In this document: piece by piece, positions 23,894-34,877 of the stretch | Layout of the letters: each line of letters starts with the position of its first letter | How positions within the stretch are numbered: position 1 is the stretch's first letter | Assembly (NCBI GenBank): GCA_024509875.1 | Contig: JAMPIV010006382.1 | Location: forward strand, 275,011 to 339,010 | From: Oreohelix idahoensis | Lineage: Eukaryota; Mollusca; Gastropoda; Stylommatophora; Oreohelicidae | Length of the DNA: 64,000 nt | Reading direction: 5' to 3' | Translations under genes and position numbers: made by a program | Notes under the pieces: generated by a model | What the model was told of the DNA's origin: nothing | Databases searched by the model: none | The model's input: the letters and a program-made list of their open reading frames with translations, nothing else

Positions 23894-24732
23894 TACTACC
23901 GCGACCTCCCGGTAAAAAAAAAATGAAACATTTTTTTTTTTTAAAAATATCCAAGAGCTAGAAGCAGCTCAAAAATGCACAAATGATGCGCAGACAAATA
24001 GATAACTACCTAACATGAGGCTAAATCAACACATAGAGTGTTATGTGAGAATATATCTCATTAGAGAAAAAATCTTTCTCCAAAAATATATATATCGGGG
24101 AGGTGCTACCAATATACATCACATAGCTGGTCACGCTAGCATGTAAGTACACGTTATATATATATATATACATATATATGCAAATGTAATAACAATAAAG
24201 CATTATGAAAATAGCGGTGATATTATTCTAGTACCGCCTTATCGAGATGTACATATGTTAAAGGAAATAGCACATTTATCTAAGCATGTAAATATTATAA
24301 TATACAAGAGTCGATGATCGAAGAAGCATCAGGTCAAAGACTAACGGAACACATCTTCTGTCGTTCCAAGGGTAAGTAAGCACTTCATAATTCATCTTGT
24401 TTGACAAGGAGTAAGGTATCTTCCCAGAACATCAGTGACTTGCTGAGAAAATACAACCAATATAATCCTATTTAACAACCATTAGGATTCCTAATATACA
24501 ATACATTATTATTAATAATTGTGGCCAAGTGAACTTTAGGCCCTTATATTGCCTACTTAGCCTTCCTCTGTTATACCAAAGACAGTAACAGACGAAGAAA
24601 ATGACAATGCACAATAGCATGAGTTCACATAAAGTGAGGACAGGTGTGCTAATGTATGTTTATAATATAGGAGTGTTATGGATCCGTAGTATATCTGGAA
24701 ATGTAGGACAGAAATATTAGTTGGAATCATGT
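23894..24732 (-). other. element B: region between RNase H and 3' LTR
   Basis: Non-coding tail of element B; a TA-rich microsatellite lies at 24154-24180. It starts TACTACCGCGACC, like element A's TACCGCAACC at 15302. About 840 bp against about 470 in A, so the tails have diverged in length. Confidence 0.6.
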
Positions 24733-25160
24733 GGGCATCTAGACAGAATGTCTGCCATCACATTATCCGAACCACGGATAGCTCGTACCGTGAAGTGAAA
24801 AGGTTGAAGAGCAATGGCATATCAAGTGGATCTCGAACTCTTCAAGTTCTTAGTTTGAATAGCTGTAAGAGCTTTTTGGTCAGTTTCTAGAATGAAATGC
24901 GCGCCCAGAAGGAATCTCTGTAATTTGAGAATTGACGAAAGCATAGCCAATAGCTCACGGTCTAGAACCGAATAATTCCTCTCTGCCGCATTTAGTTTTC
25001 TAGAAATGTACATAACAGGATGCAGAGTATTTGCATATTCTTGCATCAGTGCTGCTCCAATCCCAGTGGATGAAGCATCACTCCTAAGAACAAAAGTCCT
25101 ATCAAGAGTAGGTAATCTTAAGATGGGAGGAGATGAGAATATATTCTTAATCTGGTCCAA
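24733..25160 (-). pseudogene. element B RNase H domain (broken)
   Basis: The same domain as 15773-16174, with VLRSDASSTGIGAALMQE and ERNYSVLDRELL. A TGA at 24822-24824 replaces a CGA present in A. Past it the frame continues with SDNVMADILSR-like sequence to about 24733. A frameshift near 25195 separates it from the RT thumb. Confidence 0.8.
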
Positions 25161-25561
25161 GGAAGATTGGCATTCTTGAGACCAACGAACCAGATTCAGG
25201 CGATCTTTTCTTCAACAGCATTGAAAGGGGTGCCATAATTGAAGACAGATTCGGAATGAATCTCCCATAAAATTGAACTAAACCCAAGAGACTACGAACT
25301 TGTTTTTTCGTCTTAGGTACAGAAATGTTCAGTATTTTAGACATATTGTGGTCTTCTGTCTTCAAAAGACCATGACCAACACGATGACCCAGGAAAGAGA
25401 TTTCACCAAACCCAATATAGGCTTTAGAGGGTTTTGCTGTCAAATTATGCTCGCGTAGCGTAGACAGTAATTCAAATAAACCCAAGTAGTGATCTTCCCA
25501 GGAATCACTGAAGAGACAGATATCATCTAAGTATGCAATGACATCTGAACGATGTGAAAGA
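25147..25561 (-). pseudogene. element B RT, palm and thumb (broken)
   Basis: It continues the 25564-28038 frame after a TGA at 25564-25566. YLDD lies near 25525-25540, followed by FLGHRVGHG and VRSLLGLVQFYGRFIPN. The frame is lost near 25195 relative to element A. The stop is CGA in A, so a C-to-T change explains it. Confidence 0.8.
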
Positions 25562-25563
25562 AT

Positions 25564-28038
25564 TCAACGCATCATGCGTACGAAAGTCGCAGGGGCGTTC
25601 ATAAGGCCGAAAGGCATAACATTCCATTGAAACAAACCCCTGGGTGTTGAGAAAGCAGTAAGAGGTTTGGCACGATCTGCTAAAGGCACTTGCCAATAAC
25701 CTTTAGACAAGTCAAGTTTAGTGAAGAATCTAGAATTAGAAAGCCTAATAAGTAGATCTAATAACGGCATCGGTTCAGCATCGAACTTTGTGACTAGATT
25801 CAATTTGCGATAATCAACGCAAATGCGTATGTTCTTGTCTTTCTTCCGGACAATAACCATGGAAGAAGAATATGGTGAAGTCGATGGTTCAATTATGTTT
25901 AATTGAATCATTTCATCTAATTCCTTTTCGATTTTTGATTGAAAATGAATAGGGATAGGATAAGGTCTAACCCTAATAGGATTCTTGTCAGTAAGAATTA
26001 TGTCATGTTCTATGACATGTGTGTGTCCAGGGATATCAGTTAGGACATCCTGGAATGTTTGTAACATCGAAGAGACTTGTCGATGTTCCTCAGCGGAAAG
26101 ATTAGGAGAAACAGTAACGTTTTTCCAAGATTCCGTGGAATGTATTGGAACCACAGGAATAGGAAGATTGACATCAGAAAAAGTAGTCTCCTCATCCTGT
26201 ATTACTGACAGGGATGAATAATGACCATGAGGTACTGGAGAATCGTCTGTCGCCTGGAAAATAGGCAGCAAATAATCTGGACGTTCATGAAATTTCGTCA
26301 GCATGTTGATATGGAAAGTTTTATTCTTTCCATCAATATCGACAACATAGTCAACATCGGAAATTCTTGAGACTATTGTATACGGACCCTTCCATGCAAT
26401 AAGAAGTCTATTTTCCCTACTAGGGAGTAGGACGAATGCTTTGTCACCAGGACAAAGTTGTCGTAGACATCTATTCTTATTTGCAAACTGCCTTGCCTTT
26501 TCTTTAGCAATTTCTGATGAAGAAGTTGCTAGTTTGCATGCCTCAATGATCTTTTGCCTCAGAGCAATGACATACTCATATGAAGATTGTGTGTCATCGC
26601 TAATATCATCGGCAGTGATAAGATCGTGGAGTAAAGACACAGGGCCACACGGTCGCGCGCCAAAGACAAGTTCAAAGGGAGAAAATCCTGTGTGTTCATT
26701 AGGGACCTCTCTATAAGCAAAGAGAGCCGCGGGTAAAACCCTGTCCCAATCTTGAGGATGATCTTCAGTTATCTTACCAAGTAAAGTCTTGAGTGTTCTA
26801 TTCAAACGCTCAACTAAACCATTAGACATTGGGTGATAGATACTACTGAGAGATCTTTTAATGTGTAAGGTGGACATTACTTGTGACATAGTGTCAGATA
26901 TCAGTTGAGTGCCATGGTCTGACAATATTTCTCTGGGGAAACCCAAACGAGAAAATATCAGCCAAAGAGCGTCTGCGATATTGGCAGTGGAAATGCTCTT
27001 AAGAGGTATAGCCTCTGGCCAACGTGTACACATATCGACACATGTAAGAATAAATTGATGTCCTCTGGCCGACTTGATCTTAAAAGGGCCAATAATATCT
27101 ATTGCCATTTTTTGAAATGGCCGAATAGGGATGTCAGCAGCCTGGATAGGCACAGCATGTCGTGGTCCTCTAGATTTGACCTCCTGACATACTTTGCAAG
27201 ATCGGCAGTAAATACGTATGTCCTTGTTCACAAAAGGCCAAAATAAAGCCGCAAGGACTCTCGACTTTGTACGGAAAAAACCCATATGTCCAGCACATTG
27301 TGAGTCATGAGCATGTTGCAATATTTGCAATCTCATACTCTTAGGAACAAGAATTTGAGAATGTGCAGACGTAGTCGATTCTTGTACCATACGTACAAGT
27401 ACGCCGTTCTTCACAGTAATCCAAGATTTACGATTTGTATTTTGATTTGGATCACCTTTTTTTGCTAGAATGAAGAATCTCTTTAGAGAAGGATCTTCTT
27501 CTTGTAATTTTATGAAAGAGTCACGAGAAATAATCAAGTGACTATCTTGGCTATGCACTTCATTATTACTAGGCAATGAAGTTTGAGGTGTCTGTAGAGC
27601 TTGTGCTCTTGTAACCACCGCATTGGTAGCTTGCATATTATGATCTTCCCAAGCAGCAATCTGCTGTGGGGTACATTCCCTAACTCCGTGAATACGACCG
27701 ATAATAAGGTCCGCAATAGGCTTAGGTAAGAGACAAGCGTGCACATCTCCCGTAAAGAAAGGAGTGGCAATGTGAATTACAGCAGTAGGATATTTCTCTA
27801 AAGTGCCGCCAAATGTGACACATTTAATTACTTTTCCTGTAGCACACGATGGATCTACAAGAGATTGTCTAACACCAATAGTGGTGCATCCGGAATCAAA
27901 AAGGACTGAGACCAGATTATTATTTACTAGACCCTTATGTAGGATCAGAGAACCTCTCCCGTCATGTGCAACTGCAGCAGGAAGAGCGGGAAGAGGGTGA
28001 CCACAGCTTAAAGTAGTTACGGTAGTCAGTTCGAACAA
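25564..28038 (-). CDS. element B protease-integrase-RT
   Basis: 824 codons. Protease VLFDSGCTTIG lies near residue 47, the integrase zinc finger (HAHDSQCAGHMGF, CRSCKVC) near 240-285, and DDE residues in MAIDIIGPF, LSDHGTQ and NGLVERLNR. After a linker comes RT up to FGLMNAPATFVRMMR. A single uninterrupted frame carries integrase first and RT second, so the domain order is not an artefact of rearrangement. It continues the gag frame from upstream (same register as 28417-28956). Confidence 0.88.
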   Translation of the reverse strand: MFELTTVTTLSCGHPLPALPAAVAHDGRGSLILHKGLVNNNLVSVLFDSGCTTIGVRQSLVDPSCATGKVIKCVTFGGTLEKYPTAVIHIATPFFTGDVHACLLPKPIADLIIGRIHGVRECTPQQIAAWEDHNMQATNAVVTRAQALQTPQTSLPSNNEVHSQDSHLIISRDSFIKLQEEDPSLKRFFILAKKGDPNQNTNRKSWITVKNGVLVRMVQESTTSAHSQILVPKSMRLQILQHAHDSQCAGHMGFFRTKSRVLAALFWPFVNKDIRIYCRSCKVCQEVKSRGPRHAVPIQAADIPIRPFQKMAIDIIGPFKIKSARGHQFILTCVDMCTRWPEAIPLKSISTANIADALWLIFSRLGFPREILSDHGTQLISDTMSQVMSTLHIKRSLSSIYHPMSNGLVERLNRTLKTLLGKITEDHPQDWDRVLPAALFAYREVPNEHTGFSPFELVFGARPCGPVSLLHDLITADDISDDTQSSYEYVIALRQKIIEACKLATSSSEIAKEKARQFANKNRCLRQLCPGDKAFVLLPSRENRLLIAWKGPYTIVSRISDVDYVVDIDGKNKTFHINMLTKFHERPDYLLPIFQATDDSPVPHGHYSSLSVIQDEETTFSDVNLPIPVVPIHSTESWKNVTVSPNLSAEEHRQVSSMLQTFQDVLTDIPGHTHVIEHDIILTDKNPIRVRPYPIPIHFQSKIEKELDEMIQLNIIEPSTSPYSSSMVIVRKKDKNIRICVDYRKLNLVTKFDAEPMPLLDLLIRLSNSRFFTKLDLSKGYWQVPLADRAKPLTAFSTPRGLFQWNVMPFGLMNAPATFVRMMR

Positions 28039-28416
28039 AGTACTGCATTGGGGGCATTTGTTTGCTCTCCCAAAGTCAAAGTCAGAACATGTGACAGCGT
28101 CAGAGTTTTTATTATCAACAACCTGATTACAGGCTCCCTGAGATTCTTGTTGGATAGAGTTTGCTTGTTGATATCTCTTTTTTTTATATTGAGATCTACC
28201 GCGACCATTATTACCTCTGAAGTTATCATTGTGTTCTCTATTGTAACTGTTATCCTGGTTTGAACTCCAGTTTCCATAGTTATTATTATCATGTCCACAT
28301 TGATGAGAACATCTATTAAATTGGTTTTGAGGCCTCCGCGAGGAATAGCCTCTATTATTATAGCCTCTTCTAAAATGTCTATAATTATTAGGAGGACAAT
28401 AACGAGGACTGTCAGC

Positions 28417-28956
28417 TCATCTCCAGTTCTTCGAAGAAGAATCACCATGAGATTGATTGCCATAATTCTGAGCATAATTACAGTTACTCTTCCTATCAAA
28501 ATTTTGTTGAGTACCTTGGAATTTACGAACAAAGTTTGGACCATATGGTGCTGCCGAAGCAACTGGCAAACCTTCTTTCACTTTAGAGTTACTAATGGTT
28601 ATGTGAGGGTGCGCAGTGACATATTGGCAACAGAATTCTTCCATTTCTTTTATGGTTTTAGGTTTACGCTCATGAAGGAAAGCAAGAAAAGACTCATTGA
28701 CAGAAGACATGACTTTGTCTCTAAGTATTAAGTCCATTAGTGCTTCAAAAGTATGTTCTATCTTAGACAGCTCAACCCAACGTGTAAAAGTGAGACGTAT
28801 TTTTGCAATAAACTCAGAGAATTCTACTCCAGTTTCTGGCAACATATTTTTAAATTGCAGACGATAGCCGTCTTCGTTAAGTTGGTATTTCTTTAACAAA
28901 ACTGCCCTGACAACTTCATAATTGTTCTTGTCAGGATCATCTACCATGCTTAGCAT
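28417..28956 (-). pseudogene. element B Gag, C-terminal part
   Basis: Capsid-like Gag corresponding to residues ~225-400 of element A (DNYDVIRAALLKKYQL in A, NNYEVVRAVLLKKYQL here). It ends at a TGA (28417-28419) where A has CGA in WRRADSPR. The frame upstream is cut by the MITE at 28978-29883. Beyond the stop the same frame continues to the protease at 28038. Confidence 0.8.
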
Positions 28957-28977
28957 ACTCAGAACTTCACCTTTTAA

Positions 28978-29883
28978 CCTTTAGCACGCTGCCGTCGACA
29001 TATGTCGACGAAGGCAACCTATGTTCTCCCAGCTGTTGTCAACATATGTCGACAGCGTTTATCATCGTTTTCTAGCACATGACTTGTGTACACGTGATTT
29101 TCAGCCCCGGATGTTAAGTTGTAACTTTATTTGCAAGAGAGTTAGCTTCCATTTCCGATTTTACAAAAGTGATGGGTGTATACGCGTTTATTTTTTGTAA
29201 ATTTTTTAAATCGAAATGAATCCGCATCAAACACGCAGCCATTTTCGCTATAATTTCATTGGATTCTGACGCCATGAGGTAAGGATGAAATTTTTGTCTT
29301 TATAAGCGCTGATATCGGTTCTCAGAATATGTTTGATGGCTGAGATGGAAACGAAAGTAGAATGGCTTTCCTTGTATGTATTTTTTTAGGGGTTAGGACT
29401 AGGAATATCGGAAAGGTTTAGGGTTGCGATCGAATATCACGGCTGACGAGAGCGTTTATTCCTTTGCTACTGATGATGGGTGTGTAACGTAAAAAAGATC
29501 GTCATTTGACTTGTATTGGTCTATTGGTCAAATGACTTTCATTGAGATGCAAGGGAAATGGACTCTTCGTGTGTTGGTTATTTTTTTAAATTTTTTTTTA
29601 ATTTTAAAATTTAAATAATTTTTTTTTTTTTAAACATTTTTTTTCGTTTTTTTTTCATCTTTCCTTTCCTCTCTTCCTATCACATCTAACATGTACACAA
29701 ACAAATTTTATATCATCAGATTCATCATTCATTTATTTATAAAAATTCCAAAAATTATAGCAATTGACCAAGAAACACAAAAATTATAGACATTACAAGT
29801 CACCCACTATAAAAACGGGACGCTGTGAAAAAGAATGCAGCTGTAGGCGACAATTTTTGCCAAAGAATGCAGCGTGCTAAAGG
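28978..29883. mobile_element. 906-bp TTAA-flanked MITE (piggyBac-like) in B's gag
   Basis: Perfect 15-bp inverted ends CCTTTAGCACGCTGC (28978-28992; inverse 29869-29883), with TTAA at 28974-28977 and 29884-29887. Element A's gag shows the uninterrupted site. Subterminal palindrome CGTCGACATATGTCGACG (28993-29010) and a degenerate version at 29036-29053. No transposase frame; T-rich interior at 29580-29670. TTAA duplication and CCYT-type ends are characteristic of piggyBac. Confidence 0.9.
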
Positions 29884-29922
29884 TTAATATATTTGACAAT
29901 TGATCAACATATAGTGATTTGT

Positions 29923-30585
29923 CTATGTTATGTGTTCTACATGATCGTTCAAATCTGTCCAGTAGAACGTTATGTCATCACTAGAAGGACTGAATGCTGG
30001 TAGTTTAATCTTAAAAGTACTAGCATTAGACTTATCTGACACCTTATTGGGATCATGAGCATTACCCATGTTCATCAATTTCAACTTCTCCAACTCTAAA
30101 GCTAAGAGTTTTTCTTCATGCTCCATTTTTGCTTTTCTCTCATCAGCCTCTCTTTGTAACCTTCTTTCTTCAGCCTCAGCCTCTCTTTGTAACTTTTTCT
30201 CTTCAGCCTCGGCTTGTAGTCTTTTATTTTCAGCCTCTTTCTCTAGTCTTTTATTTTCAGCCTCTTTCTCTAGTCTTTTATTTTCAGCCTCCAATTGTAG
30301 CTGGATTTTTCTCTCCTCAGCTTCAGCTTCTCTTTTCAGTTTTTCCATTTCCATCTGGAATTTTCTTTCATCTGCCTGCATCTGCAGTCTGAGATTCTCA
30401 GCATCTATCTTCTTTTGCTCAGCTTCTCTGTCTAATCTTTTATTTTCCTCTTTTTGTCTTTTCTCCTCAGACTTTAGTGCTTTAGTCCATTGAGTATTTG
30501 CATACTCTTCCAATTTATCACCAGTCTTGCCAAGGGATTTCCCTTGCTCAATAAAGTACTCAAGTGTAGACATATTGTCTAACAA
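29923..30585 (-). pseudogene. element B Gag, N-terminal coiled coil
   Basis: It opens with the same block as A (YFIEQGKSLGKTGDKLEEYA). A charged coiled coil follows, with its own expansion of NKRLEKEAE units, then SDDITF, where a 1-nt deletion relative to A shifts the frame. The remaining gag sequence continues to the MITE at 29883. The start ATG could be either of two at 30580-30585/30571-30573; the second (MSTLEYF) aligns with A's start. Confidence 0.8.
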
Positions 30586-31892
30586 TATGAGTCACAAAAA
30601 ACCTTAAATAATTAACTATCTTATTTTAATCTTAATGGTAACAAGTCTTAAATCAAGCACTTGTATAATCACATCACATTTCCCCAATCTCTGTGGGAAA
30701 CAAGTCTTTGGCAAAGAACTTGTATTATGAACTTTATAACAATATCATCAGTCAATTCTTTATCATAGGTGCACTTCACAGCTAATAGTGCATAACACTA
30801 TTCACCAGTTATTTATCATCAGCGTATTACACAGCTAATAGTGCATCAGCATAATCCATCAATTAATTATCATCAGTGTATTCCACAGCTAATAGTGAAT
30901 GATAACTAACAACAATATAAACATTGAACAAAGATCAAAAACAATACGAAAACATTCGCAGAAATCAACTAAAATGAACAGCAAAAAGTAAAGAAAATAT
31001 CACAAAGAATGTGATGATATCTGCGAAAAATGAAACAAAACACATGACACCACAGTGTATAAATATAAAGTTGTATAGAACTAAATAATAGAAAGGGGAG
31101 ACCTACAAATACAAACAAATCAAAACAAAACTAAAGAATGCGAAAAAATACCGAAAATAAAACTGCACATGTCGTCACAACTAAATAAATATAGCAACTA
31201 AAATCGCTAGCAAATTTCGCAAAGGAAATTTGCAGAGTCCTTAAAGAAAACGTTCTCAATAGAAAACCTCTGTCACGTGGTATGTTCTAAAGGAGACACC
31301 GCCCAACCGAAAACCCGCTGAAATATAAACAAATAACATATAAACATATAACATGTAACATATAACAAAAGAATGAGAATACAGAAGGCTCAGTAGAAGT
31401 ATAAGGGCACAGTTCACAAACAAAACAGGCCACTTAACTTATGCAAATCCAATCATCAGCACAGCAACAGACAGGTGGCAATCAGCATTCTAAGGATTGA
31501 AGATCCAACGTTGATAGCACATCTGAACTTGCATCGAAACTGCTAAAACGATGGTACAAACTTGAGCTTCTGATGTAGTACTGGTAGTGTTGTTTCGGAA
31601 CTTGGCCTTCTTATCCAAAAACAAATCGATTATCCCGGTACTTGACCTTCGAAGGAACGTTACAACTGGCAATGTATGCTGCATCACCGGGTACTGTCAC
31701 TTTTCTTGAATCAGGCTCAGGCAAAAGTTGTAATTTCAAACGAGCTACTGGGCAACGCCGAGTACTATCAGGATTCTGTAAATGTAAATGTCTTGAAGAT
31801 ATTGTTGTATGTTGACTGTCGACTGTAGAATGTAGCGGGTAAGGGACCCCGTGTATGCTGGCACCAGATCAAACCAGCTTATGGCCACCAAA
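30586..31892 (-). other. element B untranslated leader and primer-binding region
   Basis: About 1.3 kb. Three imperfect units containing CACAGCTAATAGTG lie between 30776 and 30905. On the sense strand 2 nt after the LTR comes TGGTGGCCATAAGCTGG (31874-31890 reversed), a candidate tRNA primer site. The leader matches A's leader in blocks. Confidence 0.55.
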
Positions 31893-33181
31893 TGTAGAAG
31901 GTTGTTTTACCAGATGTAATGAGCTATACTGGGACTGTTACAGTTGTAATGCTGGAAAGCCCATACTGGTCCTCCTTAGACACCATGGATGTTGCAGGTT
32001 GTGTAGTAGGGTGTCTTGTCTGGTATGTATGCTTGATGTAGGTAAGATGTAGGTACAAATGAAGATACAGTCCACATAGGACGTCACTGACTCAGAGGAA
32101 GGAAGTCATATAAGCTTTTAACTGCTGGTGACGTTTTATGATCATTTATTAAGACGCCACAACGACGGTTACGTTTACATGGATGAACATAGGTCACAGT
32201 CAGTGTAGGATACAGCAACAAGGCATAATAATAATTTCATCAGTAGATCATACAGGAATCAGTAAGTCGATCTTCCTGACTATCGCTTACAATAATATCA
32301 GCTCCATAGCAATACTCCAAGAGTGTAATCAAATCCACCCTGATATTAGTAAATCAAGGGCATACATAGTTCTACCACGGACCATACGAACATGGTGGGT
32401 TATGAGTACCGTTCAGGTTGACCTTTTGTAGGCGTACTTAAGCCTAGCCTCTAGAAAAGGTATAGACGCTAACATAGCGAAGTTTATAGGAGTAAAGGAA
32501 CTGTTCTCTAGGTCTAGGGTGACCCGAATCATATAACTTTAAGGTATGAAGATACCTGGTGAATTTCCTAGTAGAAAGGCGGCTCTCACTGCGTGAAGAT
32601 GGTGTGACAATGTCAGAATCTTAGCAGACTGTACATATTGATAATAAGAGCTCAGTTACCTTCGTTCAGAAATATCACCACACACATATATGCCTCCAGG
32701 CAAGTAGAATCATCAAAGGGAATCCTCGTTAGCCAAGCTAACACACATGAGGATAGCCAATATCCCAACCACAGATCACAGATTTATCAAAACGGTCTGC
32801 TCTGCATGAAAATCTACGGTACACTCCAGGACGGAAATCATTTCCAAAACCACCCATAGTTCTGGACATGCGCAGAAGCGCTCGGCAACCTCAGTTCGAA
32901 TCAGGCGACCCGCAAACGGGCACATACCCAGAAAGATGCGAATAAACGCGCCTTATAAGGATAGGGAATAAAACTCAATGCAGGTTGGAAAGTATTCCAA
33001 GAAATCTTTAAGATTTCTGACCATACAAGGAGAACTGCCTGCGGTCGGTCTAAGAATAGAACGGCAATTTAAGTCACAAGAACAGGTAACAACCAAGGTT
33101 AAAAAGTAGACCCAGTTATTAACGAGTTACATCCCCTTGACTACCAGACAAGGTTTGTGCAAGCGGATTCTGTTCGCAACA
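31893..33181 (-). repeat. right (5') LTR of element B, intact
   Basis: 1289 bp, TGTAGAAGG...GCAACA. It carries the undisturbed sequence GTTAGCCAAGCTAACAC (32728-32744), the empty site for element A's insertion in the other LTR. GGATG follows at 33182-33186. Confidence 0.93.
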
Positions 33182-33430
33182 GGATGCCTTTTGTCTGTGG
33201 TTGTATATCTGCCTGAAGCTGCTGGTTTTTAGGCACCAGTGACTTGCCTTCGCCCCTTCTCCCATCAGTGGAAACAGTTCCGCTGGGCTCAAATTGAGCC
33301 ATACATGAAGGCCAGGAGCTGGGCTTGGTTGTCAGAGGCTATTTGAGGCGAGTGTCATAGAAGCGTTTATCTGCAGTGAGAGCTTATCCTCACTACAACT
33401 CCCAGCTATGGCAACCTTTGGAACCTACAG
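33182..33430 (-). pseudogene. LINE fragment, other side of element B
   Basis: Starts with the GGATG duplication. By position this is the continuation of the LINE at 12017-12889 across the B insertion. The minus strand gives GC-richer sequence without an open frame that I can assign. A similar-looking GC-rich block lies at 50690-51000. Confidence 0.45.
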
Positions 33431-34877
33431 AATTAAATACACTTATTATGAAGGTGACACAGACTTAATCACCCCCATAATACAACAACAACAAAAAATA
33501 GAGTCCATAATACTGTATCTATTTTTTTTTACGGGGGGAATACATTTTGCTTTGTCTTGGTGAGGTGTGCCCCATTCAATCTAGACACAGGGTCCATCAG
33601 TTATATTAGTGTCACAGTGACACATATTAGATCTAGCTATGAATTCCTAATAACGTCATAATTATAAACATAAGACAAAATTTCCGGAAGTAAAATTAAT
33701 GCATTAGTGGTCTCCATAGTTGCAAAAAATAAAATACGATTAGATGACTAGTTGAAAAGACGTGGGTTCATGTTTCCAAGAGAGGTCCTAGTAACCCGCG
33801 CTGGCCGATGTGACACTTGCTGTTAGAACAAAAGACCACCAGGTTCACCTTCTCCAACAAGTCATTAAGCCTTTAATCAATGATGGCGTCAAAAGAACAA
33901 AACTGAGCTTGATTCATCAATTTGGCCCAAACTATTGTACAAGATGAATATTGTTATATATTTGGCAATATTTGATTTTGGCGCCGCGTAAGTACCTCTC
34001 ATAAAGAAAAAAAGAAAACTTAGCCTTCGTTTTGAGTAGGTATGAAAGCTAAGCAACATAAGACTAGGTGACCCACGATAAATGGATTTTATTCCCAAAA
34101 TCTGAACTCTACTGAGGAAAAACTGAATTAGCTTGCATTAATTTTGATGACATCTTCATTTTTAGAAGGTGATAAGTATCAACGAGGAAAATGATCTCAC
34201 TTATGCAGCAACTACCATCACCACATATCCTACATGTATATGTAAGCAACTTACTAGCTCTTGTGTATTCGATGAGCCATAGAGGTTAGGACTAAGCAAA
34301 TTTAGTCCCACGAGACTTAACGACACCAAGCACCTCTCACTTAACCATTCAGTTGTTGACTGACTTTTGGCAGAAATAAAGAAAATAAATAAAATAAAAA
34401 GAAAAAAGATTCTGTGCCTCGAGCAAGAAAAAAAACAAAACATTACAGCGGTTGTGACTTGCTTTCTGTTCAACGGTGTTTGTCTTGCTACGTTCAACAG
34501 TGTTGTGTATATGACGCTGCAGTCATAGCAGTTGGTTTATGTTTTCTCAAACCTATCTCTTCGACATTCAGTGATGAAAAATGCTTGGTAGAATTTATAC
34601 TGATTTAAACCCACCATGACGATCCTTGTTTAAGGTTGAAAGGCTAATTGCAAGTGCAGATATTCTTGCAATAAAAAAAAAAAAGATTAGAAGATAAGCA
34701 ACAACAAAAAAACTGAAAGTTGAACAATCCGAATCAAAACATCCAAATATTTTCACTTAACTGTTTACACATTTACAGCCCAGGATTTGGCGAGAGGCCG
34801 ATTCTGAAACAGATTTTGTAAAATCTGAAAATAAATGTGACACGACATATACAGACTCAGTCATACGACACCCCAGC
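33431..34877. other. mostly unassigned, one SINE-like block
   Basis: AT-rich. At 33516-33610 a T run is followed by TTTTGCTTTGTCTTGGTGAGG...TTATATTAG, resembling 61919-62030 (TTTTGCCTCGTTTTGGCGAGG...TTATATTAG). At 34665-34720 an A-rich patch. No gene recognised. Confidence 0.4.

Larger units (their letters stand above)
12890..33181 (-). mobile_element. Gmr1-like Ty3/Gypsy element B (outer, nested host)
   Basis: Minus-strand LTR retrotransposon. The left (3') LTR is 12890-13734 plus 23449-23893 (1290 bp once element A is removed), and the right (5') LTR is 31893-33181 (1289 bp). Both begin TGTAGAAGG and end GCAACA. GGATG flanks it on both sides (12885-12889, 33182-33186). The internal region is 23894-31892, with gag, PR, INT, RT and RNase H. 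The reading frames carry a MITE insertion, frameshifts and three CGA-to-TGA stops, so the copy is dead. By-eye LTR divergence is near 2 %. Confidence 0.92.
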
